64,000 bases of DNA from Sphingobacterium kitahiroshimense (GCF_025961315.1 NZ_JAOQNK010000001.1:2108001-2172000); one strand, 5' to 3'. Positions 7,923-16,868 are shown, counted from the first letter of the stretch. Numbers and translations are program-made. The notes: generated from the letters alone by a model not told the origin.

Positions 7923-8453
7923 TTGAAAACATTAGTAATTGTTATTCATCCCGATGCAGAAAATTCCATAATCAATAAAAGATGGATGGAGGAATTAAAC
8001 AAGCATCCTGAGCAATATCACATCCATCAATTACATGCCATCTATCCAAATGAAAAGATTGATGTTGTAGCAGAACAGAAATTGATAGAGCAGTATGATA
8101 AAATTGTATTTCAATTTCCGTTTTATTGGTTTAATTGCCCTCCGTTATTAAAAAAATGGCTAGATGAGGTTTTTACTTATGGATGGGCATACGGAAGCAA
8201 GAGTGGCTACAAAGTCTCAGGAAAAAAGATTGCTCTAGCAATGTCGATCGACATAGATGAGGAAGAGTACGCTGCTAACGGAAAGTATAAATACACAATA
8301 AAGGAACTGACCCGAAATTTTGAATTAACTTTTGAATATATAAAAGCCGATTATCAACCATTCTTTGCTTATTATGGCCGAGAACAAGACAGTTCAGAGG
8401 AATGGATTGAAAAAAGTGTTACCCAATATATAGATTTCATGAATAATCTATAA
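7923..8453 (+). CDS. Flavodoxin-fold NAD(P)H-dependent oxidoreductase (YwrO/KefF/MdaB-like)
   Basis: From TTG at 7923 the protein starts as (M)KTLVIVIHPDAENS, the usual first strand of the NQO-like flavodoxin fold. It has FQFPFYWFNCPPLLKKWLDEVFTYGWAYG in the middle, the FMN and dimer region of this family, and is about 176 residues long. An in-frame ATG at 7875 adds 16 residues that do not look like the family and overlap a promoter-like TACTTTTG. These enzymes transfer electrons from NAD(P)H to quinones or other electrophiles. The divergent HxlR gene suggests inducible expression. The exact substrate is unknown. Confidence 0.9.
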   Translation: MKTLVIVIHPDAENSIINKRWMEELNKHPEQYHIHQLHAIYPNEKIDVVAEQKLIEQYDKIVFQFPFYWFNCPPLLKKWLDEVFTYGWAYGSKSGYKVSGKKIALAMSIDIDEEEYAANGKYKYTIKELTRNFELTFEYIKADYQPFFAYYGREQDSSEEWIEKSVTQYIDFMNNL

Positions 8454-8542
8454 CATGCAGGTCAGACAAATAAATAGACACTGTCTTTCCATTGTTTATA
8501 ATTATTGGATTCTTTCAAAAAGAACTTAAATTCGCTCGCTGC

Positions 8543-8591
8543 CGATTCCATAAAAGGAGCACATGTTACATTAGCTCCTTTTATGGAATCG
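8543..8591. repeat. Perfect 18-bp inverted repeat between convergent genes
   Basis: CGATTCCATAAAAGGAGC (8543-8560) is repeated exactly in reverse complement at 8574-8591, with a 13-nt loop. It lies between the stops of two converging genes. It could end both transcripts, but neither side has a real T-run, so a classical terminator is not certain. Confidence 0.8.
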
Positions 8592-8647
8592 ATATGAAAA
8601 TTCGAACGAAGCATCACCTTAATTACGTACTGATTTGTTAGGATATA

Positions 8648-9082
8648 CTAAGCCGGAATATTAAAACAACTTATATAGATCATATCGTTGTAATTTCCAA
8701 TTGGTTTGTCTATGATCAATTCGGCATCAGCATAACATAATATGGCATTCACATTTGAAATTCCTTTATCAACACATGCCTGATAGATTGCTACTTCTGT
8801 TTGATCATTCCATATAGGCAGTTCTTCTATAGCAGCTTGAATACTCATTTTTTTGCGACTAAAGTAAACAGTGATCCAATCTACATCATAATCATACTGT
8901 TTGTCAATTGCTTTGCTAAACTGTGAACGGAGATTAAAGTCAGGTGCATTTCTCGCATAGGTTTCATCCGTTTTAAATCGATTATAATCCTTAATAAATT
9001 TGCTTTGGTCAAAATATTTATAAAATTGTTCTTCCGTTTTATTTGATGTCCCTGTCCAAATATGGATACGTTGTTCTGCCAT
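8648..9082 (-). CDS. Immunity protein 22-like (DUF4284) protein
   Basis: From ATG at 9082 (MAEQRIHIWTGTSNKTEEQF) the protein has 144 residues. The N-terminal IHIWTGTSN-x-TEEQFYKYF and the acidic IEELPIWNDQTEVAIYQACVDKGISNVNAILCYAD region resemble Imm22 (DUF4284), a family that neutralises polymorphic toxins. An upstream in-frame start (9163) would add 27 basic residues unlike the family, so I reject it. No toxin, secretion marker or other immunity gene is beside it. It is either an orphan immunity gene or a family member with another role. The family call is by eye. Confidence 0.65.
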   Translation of the reverse strand: MAEQRIHIWTGTSNKTEEQFYKYFDQSKFIKDYNRFKTDETYARNAPDFNLRSQFSKAIDKQYDYDVDWITVYFSRKKMSIQAAIEELPIWNDQTEVAIYQACVDKGISNVNAILCYADAELIIDKPIGNYNDMIYISCFNIPA

Positions 9083-9200
9083 TTTATTTCTTATACTTTT
9101 AGTAGACTGTAAAGATAGCCTAAATTCCCGAACCTTTATTTGTTCATTTACCCTCCCTACCATGGCTCAAGATATCCTTTTTAACGCAGGTAAGTTTTTT

Positions 9201-9208
9201 TATATTTG
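9201..9208 (+). promoter_or_regulatory. Candidate promoter core (TATATTTG) for the arginase-family gene
   Basis: An exact TAnnTTTG match lies 23 bp before the chosen ATG at 9232. The -33 region is T-rich without a clear TTTG. Confidence 0.5.
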
Positions 9209-9231
9209 CAGTTCAACTAGTGATTCATAAC

Positions 9232-10308
9232 ATGTCGACAAAGCAAACAAAAATTGAAAATTTCGATCCATCACAACCTGGCTTACCAGATTCCAGCATA
9301 TACGGGCTTCCCTTTACAGCTGAAGAAAGTGATATTATTGTTGTACCCGCACCTTGGGAAGTAACTGTAAGTTATGGAAGCGGTGCCAGTAATGGTCCTG
9401 ATGCTATTTTAAATGCCTCATTTCAGGTTGATTTACTGCACCAGGAATTTCCGGATTTATGGAAATTAGGAATTTTCATGGATGAAACTCCTGCGCACTG
9501 GTCGGAAAACAGTGAAAAATATAAAAGTTTAGCGCAACCTATTATAGAAGCGCTAGAAAATGGTGAAGATATTGAAAATGACGCTACACTAAGAGGGTAT
9601 TTAGAAGAAATAAACAAAGCTTCCAAACAGTTCAATGACGAAGTAAAAGAACGCTCATTGTATTGGATGAATAAAGGTAAGAAAGTAATTCTTTTAGGCG
9701 GAGACCATTCTACACCTTTGGGATATTATGAAGCTTTAGCTGAAAACCATGATTCATTTGGAATTTTACATTTCGATGCACACATGGATTTACGTAATGC
9801 TTATGAAGGTTTTACCTACTCTCACGCATCAATTATGTTCAACGCGATCAAACTTGCACAATTGGAAAAAATCGTTCAGGTTGGTATTCGCGATTTTAGT
9901 GAAGGAGAATTGGAAGCAGTCCAAACTTCAAATAAAGTAAAAGTATTTACTGACACAGATCTAAAAGCAAATAGCTTTGAAGGAAAAATCTGGAAAGATC
10001 AATGTGATGAAATTCTAGCACAATTACCGGAAAATGTAGCGGTCAGTTTTGATATTGATGCTTTACAGCGTTGGTACTGTCCAAACACCGGAACTCCGGT
10101 ACCTGGGGGACTGTCTTATGAACAAGCAACTTACTTGTTAAGTCGATTGGCTAATAGCGATAAAAACATTATTGGTATTGATTTAGTTGAAGTTGCTCCC
10201 GGAGAAGACGACTGGGATGGTAACGTAGGTGCTAGACTTCTATTTCATTTATGTGGCGTATTTGCAAAAAATAACAAACTTGCTGTAGGATCGAAAATCA
10301 ATTTTTAA
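9232..10308 (+). CDS. Arginase/agmatinase family (ureohydrolase) enzyme
   Basis: Ureohydrolases use two Mn ions to split a guanidino, amidino or formimino group from their substrate. All the metal motifs are present: LLGGDHSTPLG, ILHFDAHMDLRNAYEG and VSFDIDALQRW. The family's C-terminal GIDLVEVAPGEDDWDGN also fits. At about 358 residues it is longer than arginase (about 300), owing mainly to an N-terminal extension and a helical insert at about 90-140; this larger form is common in Bacteroidota. The ATG at 9232 is preferred to a GTG four codons upstream. The substrate (agmatine, arginine, formiminoglutamate or other) cannot be read from the sequence, and neighbours do not help. Confidence 0.9.
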   Translation: MSTKQTKIENFDPSQPGLPDSSIYGLPFTAEESDIIVVPAPWEVTVSYGSGASNGPDAILNASFQVDLLHQEFPDLWKLGIFMDETPAHWSENSEKYKSLAQPIIEALENGEDIENDATLRGYLEEINKASKQFNDEVKERSLYWMNKGKKVILLGGDHSTPLGYYEALAENHDSFGILHFDAHMDLRNAYEGFTYSHASIMFNAIKLAQLEKIVQVGIRDFSEGELEAVQTSNKVKVFTDTDLKANSFEGKIWKDQCDEILAQLPENVAVSFDIDALQRWYCPNTGTPVPGGLSYEQATYLLSRLANSDKNIIGIDLVEVAPGEDDWDGNVGARLLFHLCGVFAKNNKLAVGSKINF

Positions 10309-10418
10309 TGCAAACTGCATGTACTAACGATATTTAAATAGATCATATCTACTTAAATAATGTTCAAATATAATTAGAGCAGTAGACATTTTATATAATT
10401 GCATTTACCAGAAAACAC

Positions 10419-10449
10419 AAAAGCCAATCTTTCGATTGGCTTTTGTTGT
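10419..10449 (+). terminator. Terminator downstream of the arginase-family gene
   Basis: An 11-bp stem (AAAAGCCAATC/GATTGGCTTTT, loop TTTC) followed by a T-rich tail, about 110 bp after the stop. Confidence 0.85.
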
Positions 10450-10536
10450 TATTAAATAGTGATAGGTCAGTATTTGTATACGTCATATCTCAGAAAATAA
10501 TTAACTTGTAAATAAATAGAATATTAAAATCAAGGT

Positions 10537-11232
10537 ATGGACAACGCCAAGACTATAGCAACACAAATAATTGAGTTTAATAAACAATTACATTACTCAG
10601 GAAATCTTCCAGATGACTTTCGGGTATTAAATCCTTACTTTGAAAACCCGGAGACCTTAATCGTTATGGAAAAGTTTTACAACAAGTATTACGACGACAC
10701 TGCTCCTAGAAAATTCATTATAGGAATCAATCCTAGCCGTCACGGTGCAGGGGTCACAGGCGTACCATTTACAGACACCAAAAGGTTAGAACACATCTGT
10801 GGTATCCCCATGAAATCTGCACATACCCATGAAATATCTTCCGTTTTTCTTTATGACATGATTAAGGAATTTGGTGGTACACAAACTTTTTATCGACAAT
10901 TTTACATCAATTCACCGTTCCCATTAGCCATTGTCCGCAGAACAAAGGAAAACAAATGGATCAATGCAAACTATTATGATGATAGAAACTTGTTTGCAAT
11001 GGTTAAGCCATTTATGATCGAATCTCTAAAAAAACACATAAGCTTAGGCCTCGAAACAACTAACGTATTTGTATTGGGAAAAAAGAATGCAACATTTATT
11101 GAAAAAATAAATAAAGAGGAACATTTGTTCGCGAATTTAACGATTCTAGATCACCCACGCTACATCCAACAATATAAATCACGAGAAAAAGAGCATTATA
11201 TAAATAAATATATCGGTGTACTAGGGACTTAG
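10537..11232 (+). CDS. SMUG2-like uracil-DNA glycosylase family protein (DUF4918)
   Basis: The 231-residue protein contains FIIGINPSRHGAGVTGVPFTDTKRL (about 60-84), equivalent to motif 1 of SMUG-type glycosylases (GxNPGxxGxxxTGVPF), and LDHPRYIQQY near the C-terminus, equivalent to the HPSP-type DNA-intercalation motif. Such enzymes remove uracil or oxidised pyrimidines from DNA in base excision repair. The group often annotated DUF4918 or SMUG2 is about this length. It is a single-gene unit ending about 90 bp before tRNA-Lys copy 2, whose promoter begins about 20 bp after the stop. Confidence 0.87.
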   Translation: MDNAKTIATQIIEFNKQLHYSGNLPDDFRVLNPYFENPETLIVMEKFYNKYYDDTAPRKFIIGINPSRHGAGVTGVPFTDTKRLEHICGIPMKSAHTHEISSVFLYDMIKEFGGTQTFYRQFYINSPFPLAIVRRTKENKWINANYYDDRNLFAMVKPFMIESLKKHISLGLETTNVFVLGKKNATFIEKINKEEHLFANLTILDHPRYIQQYKSREKEHYINKYIGVLGT

Positions 11233-11251
11233 AAGTAAAGTATAAATTTTA

Positions 11252-11283
11252 TTTGGAGTATAGTACTAGAAACTCTATCTTTG
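11252..11283 (+). promoter_or_regulatory. Promoter of tRNA-Lys copy 2
   Basis: TTTG at 11252-11255 and TATCTTTG at 11276-11283, spaced by 20 bp. The following GCATCACTTTCAAAAA leader is shared with copy 1. Confidence 0.75.
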
Positions 11284-11322
11284 CATCACTTTCAAAAAGG
11301 GATACACTTCCAATTAAGAAAG

Positions 11323-11395
11323 GATTCCGTAGCTCAGCTGGTAGAGCAATACACTTTTAATGTATGGGTCCTGGGTTCGAATCCCAGCGGGATCA
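11323..11395 (+). tRNA. tRNA-Lys (TTT), copy 2
   Basis: The 73 bases are identical to copy 1, with anticodon TTT and discriminator A at 11395. CCA is not encoded; the next bases are CAAAA. Confidence 0.97.
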
Positions 11396-11396
11396 C

Positions 11397-11427
11397 AAAA
11401 AAGCTTCACAAATGTGAGGCTTTTTTT
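11397..11427 (+). terminator. Terminator of tRNA-Lys copy 2
   Basis: A stem AAGCTTCACA/TGTGAGGCTT with one G-T pair, flanked by A and T runs. It is a slightly diverged version of the copy 1 hairpin. Confidence 0.85.
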
Positions 11428-11501
11428 GTTTTTCCTGGATCCGAATAGAAGCGTTGGGATGGTTCATTGCGTACATGCGCTAGATGATTATCCGATGTAT
11501 T

Positions 11502-11517
11502 AATCCGAGCGGGATCA
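11502..11517 (+). repeat. Remnant of a tRNA-Lys 3' end
   Basis: AATCCGAGCGGGATCA matches the last 16 bases of the tRNA-Lys gene (AATCCCAGCGGGATCA) at 15 positions. It lies about 120 bp downstream of tRNA-Lys copy 2. It could be a trace of a former attachment-site duplication or of tRNA gene duplication. No integrase gene is nearby. Confidence 0.5.
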
Positions 11518-11650
11518 AGACACCGATCATATCAATACGATATTCTAAAAAAGCACTCAAAATCGCATGTTCCTATAATATCTACCAGCGTTCCTATAAT
11601 AGTAAATATTTCATTGTCCCAAACCTCTACTTTCGTAGAAAATTTGAAAT

Positions 11651-13978
11651 ATGTTAAAACCACTATCTTTTCTATTATTTTTAGTATCAATCACCCATAT
11701 AGGTATTGCTCAAAAGCGATACAACATATCAGGAACTATAACAGATATATCAACCGGTGAAACACTAATTGGTGCTTCGGTTAAACTTCAGGAATTACCA
11801 CAGTCCGGCAGTTTAAGTAATTCATATGGTTTTTACTCAATTGGTGCGACGGAAGGACGTTATGTACTGATAAGTTCTTACATTGGCTATAAGACCTACA
11901 CAGATACCATCACCGTTGATAAAAATTTTGTTATAAATATCGCATTGCAATCACAAGCAATGCTTGAAGAGGTAGTCATATCTACAAGCAGAAAAAACAA
12001 CAAAAATATTTCTTCTCCGCAAATGGGTATTGAAAAGCTCAATATGAAGCAAATTAATCAACTACCTGTCGTTCTAGGTGAACAAGATGTGTTAAAAAGC
12101 ATCACACTCATGCCGGGAATAAAAAGTTCCGGAGAAGGAAATACTGGTTTTTATGTACGGGGTGGAGGTTCGGATCAAAATTTAATTCTATTAGATGAAG
12201 CTACTGTTTACAACGCTTCTCATCTATTAGGTTTCTTTTCAACATTCAATTCAGATGCGATCAAAGATGTGAGTATCTACAAAGGTGGTATGCCTGCTGA
12301 ATATGGCGGAAGATTATCGTCTGTCTTAGACATAAAAATGAATGAAGGGAATAATAAAAAAATAACTGTTCAAGGCGGTATAGGGATGATTGCCTCCCGC
12401 ATTAAAGTTGAAGGACCTATCGTGAAGGATAAAGGTTCGTTTATGATTTCTGCCCGTCGTACTTATGCGGACCTGTTCCTGAAAGCTTCATCAGATACCA
12501 CAATAAATAAAAGTACTTTATTTTTTTATGACGTTAACGCAAAAGCAAACTACAGATTCAACGATAATAACGCAATTTACCTTTCAGGCTATTTTGGCAA
12601 GGATGTATTGGGTCTTCAGGACATTTTTGGCACTAATTGGGGAAATGCAACAGGTACAGTAAGATTTAATCACGTTTTCAATAGTAAATTATTTTCAAAC
12701 ACTTCATTCATCTACAGCAAATACAACTATGTCATTGAAGGACTCGATCGAGCTGATGGCTTTAAAGCGACTTCAAAAATTACCGACTTAAATTTTAAAC
12801 AAGATTTCAATTATTATGCAAGTTACAATCATACGTTAAGATTTGGAATCCAGGCAACAAGACACGATATCTCGCCTGGAGATATTACTACCACAGCGAG
12901 TTCAAGTTTTAATGACAAGCATGTTGAACATCGGTATGGTTATGAAATGGCAGCGTACCTAAGCGATGAGTGGAAGGTTAACGACAAATTAAGCATGATA
13001 TACGGTCTACGTCTAAGTTCAATGCTACTCGTCGGTCCTGGAACATTCAGCAAATATGATATGTTAGGCAATACGTTAATATCAGAAAAGTATAAGACAG
13101 GCGAAGTTGTTCAAAATTATTTAAATTTAGAACCTCGATTTAGCGTAAGCTATATGTTAGACGATCAGCAATCAATCAAGGCCTCATATAATAGAAATAC
13201 ACAAAACATTCACCTTTTAACAAACTCAACGAGCGCTAGTCCTACAGATTTATATGTCATGAGCAGCAAAAATATCAAACCAGAAATCGCAGATCAGATT
13301 TCTACTGGATATTTTAGAAATTTCAAAGACAATATATACGAATTATCAGTTGAGCTATATTATAAAAATTTACAAAATCAGATCGATTACAAAGATGCAG
13401 CACAATTACTAGTCAATCAGGATGTTGAATCACAACTCCTTTACGGTATTGGCAGGGCCTATGGTACTGAGTTATTCCTCAAGAAAAGATATGGAAAATT
13501 TAACGGATGGCTTGGCTATACCCTATCTAAAACGGAACGTAAATTTGAAGGGATAAATGACGGAAGATATTACCCAGCAACACACGACCGCACACACGAT
13601 TTATCTCTAGTTGCTATTTACAAATACAACGAAAAATGGACATTTTCGAGCAATTTCGTTTATGGAACAGGTAAAGCTGTAACCTATCCTACTGGCAAAT
13701 ATAATATTGGAGGTAACACAACTTTCTCTTATTCACAAAGAAATGCTTATCGCCAGCCAGCCACTCATCGTTTAGATTTAGCGGCGACTTTCGAGGGAGC
13801 ACCTGGTAAATATTTTCAGTCCAGCTGGACCTTTGGTATTTATAATGTGTACGCTAATAAAGATCCATATCGAATAGCGTTTAGAGATAGTAAAAAAATT
13901 CCTAATGCAACTGAAGCAGTTCAAACCAGCATATTTGGAGTACCGATTCCTTCCATTACCTGGAATTTTAAATTTTAA
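11651..13978 (+). CDS. TonB-dependent outer-membrane receptor
   Basis: The 775-residue precursor begins with a signal peptide ending near GIAQ (about residue 21). A carboxypeptidase-like regulatory domain follows (about 22-105: ISGTITDISTGETLIGASV). The plug (about 120-235) contains GEGNTGFYVRGGGSDQNLILLDEATVYNASHLLGFFSTFNSDAIKDVSIYKGGMPAEYGGRLSSVLDI, and the rest is a beta-barrel ending in the aromatic NFKF. It imports a substrate across the outer membrane with energy from TonB/ExbBD. It is followed 17 bp later by a DUF4249 lipoprotein, a frequent pair in this phylum. TACTTTCG at 11628 is a one-mismatch promoter core. The substrate is unknown. Confidence 0.95.
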   Translation: MLKPLSFLLFLVSITHIGIAQKRYNISGTITDISTGETLIGASVKLQELPQSGSLSNSYGFYSIGATEGRYVLISSYIGYKTYTDTITVDKNFVINIALQSQAMLEEVVISTSRKNNKNISSPQMGIEKLNMKQINQLPVVLGEQDVLKSITLMPGIKSSGEGNTGFYVRGGGSDQNLILLDEATVYNASHLLGFFSTFNSDAIKDVSIYKGGMPAEYGGRLSSVLDIKMNEGNNKKITVQGGIGMIASRIKVEGPIVKDKGSFMISARRTYADLFLKASSDTTINKSTLFFYDVNAKANYRFNDNNAIYLSGYFGKDVLGLQDIFGTNWGNATGTVRFNHVFNSKLFSNTSFIYSKYNYVIEGLDRADGFKATSKITDLNFKQDFNYYASYNHTLRFGIQATRHDISPGDITTTASSSFNDKHVEHRYGYEMAAYLSDEWKVNDKLSMIYGLRLSSMLLVGPGTFSKYDMLGNTLISEKYKTGEVVQNYLNLEPRFSVSYMLDDQQSIKASYNRNTQNIHLLTNSTSASPTDLYVMSSKNIKPEIADQISTGYFRNFKDNIYELSVELYYKNLQNQIDYKDAAQLLVNQDVESQLLYGIGRAYGTELFLKKRYGKFNGWLGYTLSKTERKFEGINDGRYYPATHDRTHDLSLVAIYKYNEKWTFSSNFVYGTGKAVTYPTGKYNIGGNTTFSYSQRNAYRQPATHRLDLAATFEGAPGKYFQSSWTFGIYNVYANKDPYRIAFRDSKKIPNATEAVQTSIFGVPIPSITWNFKF

Positions 13979-13995
13979 TCTGAAAATCACAAAAC

Positions 13996-14784
13996 ATGAA
14001 AAAAACTATATTTTACATCCTATTGCTAGTGCTATTTATCTTAGCACAGTCATGCGAAAAAGTAATTGATATTCAAGTAAATGACGAAATAGGAAAGCTT
14101 GTTATTGAAGCAAGTATTAACAATACAAGTTCACAGCAAGAAATAAAGCTGAGTCGCAACGTATCTTTTTCCGCAGGCAATGATTACCCTTCAGTAAAAG
14201 GCGCTAGGGTTATTGTTTATGATAATGAAGAAAAAGAATATGTATTTCAAGAAACTATACCGGGAACTTATGTAGCAAAAGATTTTACTGGACAATCCGG
14301 AAGAAGCTATAGCATGGATATTCAAGTAAATGAGAGTAAATTTACTGCAAAATCTAAAATGCCTCAAGAGGTTCTGCTAGATTCTATTATAGCTGAAAAG
14401 CCAAAACTTGGAGACAAAGATACCCGCAATATAAAAGTATTTTACCGCGATCCTAAAGATGACGCTAACCAATATCGTTTTATTCTATTTGTTAACAATA
14501 AACAGATTAAAGATGTATATGCCCTAAATGACGATTTTAACAACGGTAATCCGGTTAGTATCACATTAAGACCAAGTGATGATGAGGAGATATATCCAGG
14601 AGATCAAATTCGTGTTGAAATGCTTTGCATTGATAAATCGATCTATAATTACTGGTATAGCCTCATGCAACAGTCTTCAGGAGGTGGCATTGCCCCCAGT
14701 AACCCACCAACTAATATAAGTCCAAGTGTATTTGGCTACTTCAGCGCCCAAACTATATCAAGCAAAAGTATAGTTGTTAATTAA
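13996..14784 (+). CDS. DUF4249 family lipoprotein
   Basis: This 262-residue protein has a lipoprotein signal with the lipidated Cys at position 20 (LAQSCEKVID). The mature part has the DUF4249 layout: VIEASINNTSSQQEIKLSRNVSF, a carboxypeptidase-like beta domain with GARVIVYDNEEKEYVF, GQSGRSYSMDIQ and a C-terminal GYFSAQTISSKSIVV. DUF4249 proteins are encoded directly after TonB receptors and are thought to be their accessory surface lipoproteins, by analogy with SusD; the role is not proven. Co-transcribed with the receptor (17-bp gap) and ended by the shared hairpin at 14803. Confidence 0.9.
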   Translation: MKKTIFYILLLVLFILAQSCEKVIDIQVNDEIGKLVIEASINNTSSQQEIKLSRNVSFSAGNDYPSVKGARVIVYDNEEKEYVFQETIPGTYVAKDFTGQSGRSYSMDIQVNESKFTAKSKMPQEVLLDSIIAEKPKLGDKDTRNIKVFYRDPKDDANQYRFILFVNNKQIKDVYALNDDFNNGNPVSITLRPSDDEEIYPGDQIRVEMLCIDKSIYNYWYSLMQQSSGGGIAPSNPPTNISPSVFGYFSAQTISSKSIVVN

Positions 14785-14802
14785 TGTCAACTCCATCATT
14801 AC

Positions 14803-14838
14803 AAAGGAACCATATCGTTGAAAACATATGGTTCCTTT
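14803..14838. terminator. Bidirectional terminator hairpin
   Basis: A 13-bp stem (AAAGGAACCATAT/ATATGGTTCCTTT, 10-nt loop) lies between the stops of the converging DUF4249 and LytTR genes. A and T runs on both sides allow termination in both directions. Confidence 0.75.
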
Positions 14839-14872
14839 GCATTATTTCATTCTATTAATAACCTTTTATCCA

Positions 14873-15610
14873 TCACCTATTAATTGTCTGCTTGTCAATA
14901 CGCGTTAATAGGTTCTCTTTAAAACTAGCACCCAAAGGCATTTCGAACCCAGCAACAGTTACCCAATGATTATCCACACTTTCAATCTTTTTAAGATTTA
15001 CTACAAATGATTTATTCACACGTACAAAATCCATACTTGGCAACTTATTTAAGATTGTTTTTATATTCATAGCAACCATTAATTTTTTGTCTTTACTATG
15101 TATCATAACATAATCTTTCATTGCCTCGATGTACTGGATCTCGTCTAGTGCAAGACGAAATAATTTTCGGTCAGACTTAACAAAAATATGATCGGTTGGT
15201 TGTAAAGCCTGTTTATCATAAGCTTTATTTTGAAAATAGCTGATAGCCTTATCTAAAGCTTTTTTTAACCGATCTTCAGCAATAGGTTTTAATAAATAAT
15301 CTAAGGCATTCAGATCATAGCTTTCTAAAGCATAATTAGGATAGGCTGTTGTAAATATGACTTGAATTGACGGTGGAATTTGCTTTGCAAACTCCAATCC
15401 ACTCTCCTCTGCTAAATGAATATCTAAAAAAATCAAATCAAGATCTTGCGTTTCCATAATCATGCGGGCATCGTCAGTATTACTATACATACCCATACAA
15501 TCTAAGAAGTTATAATTTTTTAGTAATTGCACCAATCCCCTTCTTGCAAAAGGCTCATCCTCAATAACAATATACTTAATGCTTAACTGTTCTATATTCA
15601 TTCGATCCAT
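14873..15610 (-). CDS. LytTR-type response regulator
   Basis: The 245-residue protein has an N-terminal receiver domain (about 12-125) with acidic pocket E17-D18-E19, phosphoacceptor D63 (LIFLDIHL) and KPI as the conserved Lys. The C-terminal LytTR DNA-binding domain (about 145-240) shows HIFVKSDRKLFRLALDEIQYIEAMKDYVMIH and FVRVNKSFVVNLKKIESV. Its start overlaps the kinase gene by 35 bp; a second ATG at 15601 would shorten the overlap to 26 bp. It is the partner of that kinase. It faces the TonB receptor and DUF4249 genes, which are possible targets; this is inference. Confidence 0.94.
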   Translation of the reverse strand: MDRMNIEQLSIKYIVIEDEPFARRGLVQLLKNYNFLDCMGMYSNTDDARMIMETQDLDLIFLDIHLAEESGLEFAKQIPPSIQVIFTTAYPNYALESYDLNALDYLLKPIAEDRLKKALDKAISYFQNKAYDKQALQPTDHIFVKSDRKLFRLALDEIQYIEAMKDYVMIHSKDKKLMVAMNIKTILNKLPSMDFVRVNKSFVVNLKKIESVDNHWVTVAGFEMPLGASFKENLLTRIDKQTINR

Positions 15611-16688
15611 CTATTGGAATACTTAAAAATACTTTAAAAATATCTTCTCTATCATCTATTGCCAAATTATAACTATTCGGATATAAAATATCTAACCGCT
15701 TTCGAATATTACTCAATCCTAAACCTCCGTATTCTTTGACAGATACTTTCTTTTTTTTCGCATTTACACATGTAAAACAAATCTGCTCATTGGCTACAGT
15801 AAAATTAATTTTGACATGCAAATCTCCGTCCATAGCCTGATGCGCACCATGCTTCACAACATTTTCAATAAATGGAATAAATAGAAATGGTGGAATATTA
15901 ATCGCCTCCATACCTGCATCCACGTCAAAATTCACACTAAATTTATCTCTTCGAATTTCCTCTAAAAAGATAATATTTTGAAGTACCTCAATTTCTTTTC
16001 CCAGTTCTATCGTATCCCCTTTTGATAAATAAAGCTGATTTCTAAGAATATCACTAAGCTTCAATAATACTTTTGATGCCAATTTAGGATTTTCATAAAT
16101 GAGAAAATTGATATTATTAAGTGTGTTAAATAAATAATGGGGATTAATCTGACTTTTCAATTGTTCCAATTGACTTAGTAAGGTATTATTTTCAAATTCC
16201 TTAAATCGTATTAAATTGATAATCCATATTTTAAACAGCTTAACACTACTTACAGCCGCAATAAAAATTGTAAAAAGTATGATTAATATCACAAAATCTT
16301 TTCCATCTAATAAAGATTGATCTGGCTTCTTAATAAACCGCAATTCCTGACTCTCTAAGATCAACATACTTAAGAAAATGATGGTATAAAATGCGAACAA
16401 AGTACCTCCATAAGCTAAAAACTTACTTCTCAACATAAACACAGGTATCAAAACATAGTGATTAATATAAAATAAAGCCAAGAGAATAATAATTGAAATA
16501 CATTTTACCAGTAGATTCCACACCTTCATTTTTTCATCAACTTCTGCAGGCGCATTATTTGGTAAAAAATGAATTCCTATGATTGCTGCTATTAACAAAA
16601 CATGCCGTATCCAGCGGTATTTACTGTCAATTACGAAATCTATAAAATGGCTATTTTCATAACCGATAATTATTTGTCCATTTCTCAT
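15576..16688 (-). CDS. LytS-family sensor histidine kinase
   Basis: The 370-residue protein has four likely membrane segments (about 27-42, 57-82, 92-111, 131-150). The His_kinase domain follows with QLKSQINPHYLFNTLNN, where H184 is the phosphorylation site. The ATP-binding domain ends with GGLGLSNIRKRLDILYP. There is no separate periplasmic sensor domain, so the stimulus may be read in or at the membrane. It forms an operon with the overlapping LytTR regulator. A TACCTTTG promoter core at 16723-16730 is about 35 bp upstream of its ATG. Confidence 0.93.
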   Translation of the reverse strand: MRNGQIIIGYENSHFIDFVIDSKYRWIRHVLLIAAIIGIHFLPNNAPAEVDEKMKVWNLLVKCISIIILLALFYINHYVLIPVFMLRSKFLAYGGTLFAFYTIIFLSMLILESQELRFIKKPDQSLLDGKDFVILIILFTIFIAAVSSVKLFKIWIINLIRFKEFENNTLLSQLEQLKSQINPHYLFNTLNNINFLIYENPKLASKVLLKLSDILRNQLYLSKGDTIELGKEIEVLQNIIFLEEIRRDKFSVNFDVDAGMEAINIPPFLFIPFIENVVKHGAHQAMDGDLHVKINFTVANEQICFTCVNAKKKKVSVKEYGGLGLSNIRKRLDILYPNSYNLAIDDREDIFKVFLSIPIDGSNEYRTVKH

Positions 16689-16722
16689 TTAAAAGATTTG
16701 CCGGTAAGCATTTAATTTATTG

Positions 16723-16730
16723 CAAAGGTA
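16723..16730 (-). promoter_or_regulatory. Candidate promoter core (TACCTTTG) of the LytS/LytTR operon
   Basis: The minus strand reads TACCTTTG, an exact consensus match, about 35 bp before the kinase start. No clear -33 element was found. Confidence 0.5.
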
Positions 16731-16868
16731 CATTACTCCGAAAGTGATTTTGCGACCTTTTATCATTTATTTTTTTCAAAAGATACGTCTTCATTTAATT
16801 GCTATCTATTTGTAATCTTATATTCTATATGATTCTTCTTTGTATTGAAATTAGATTCAAATAATTCT

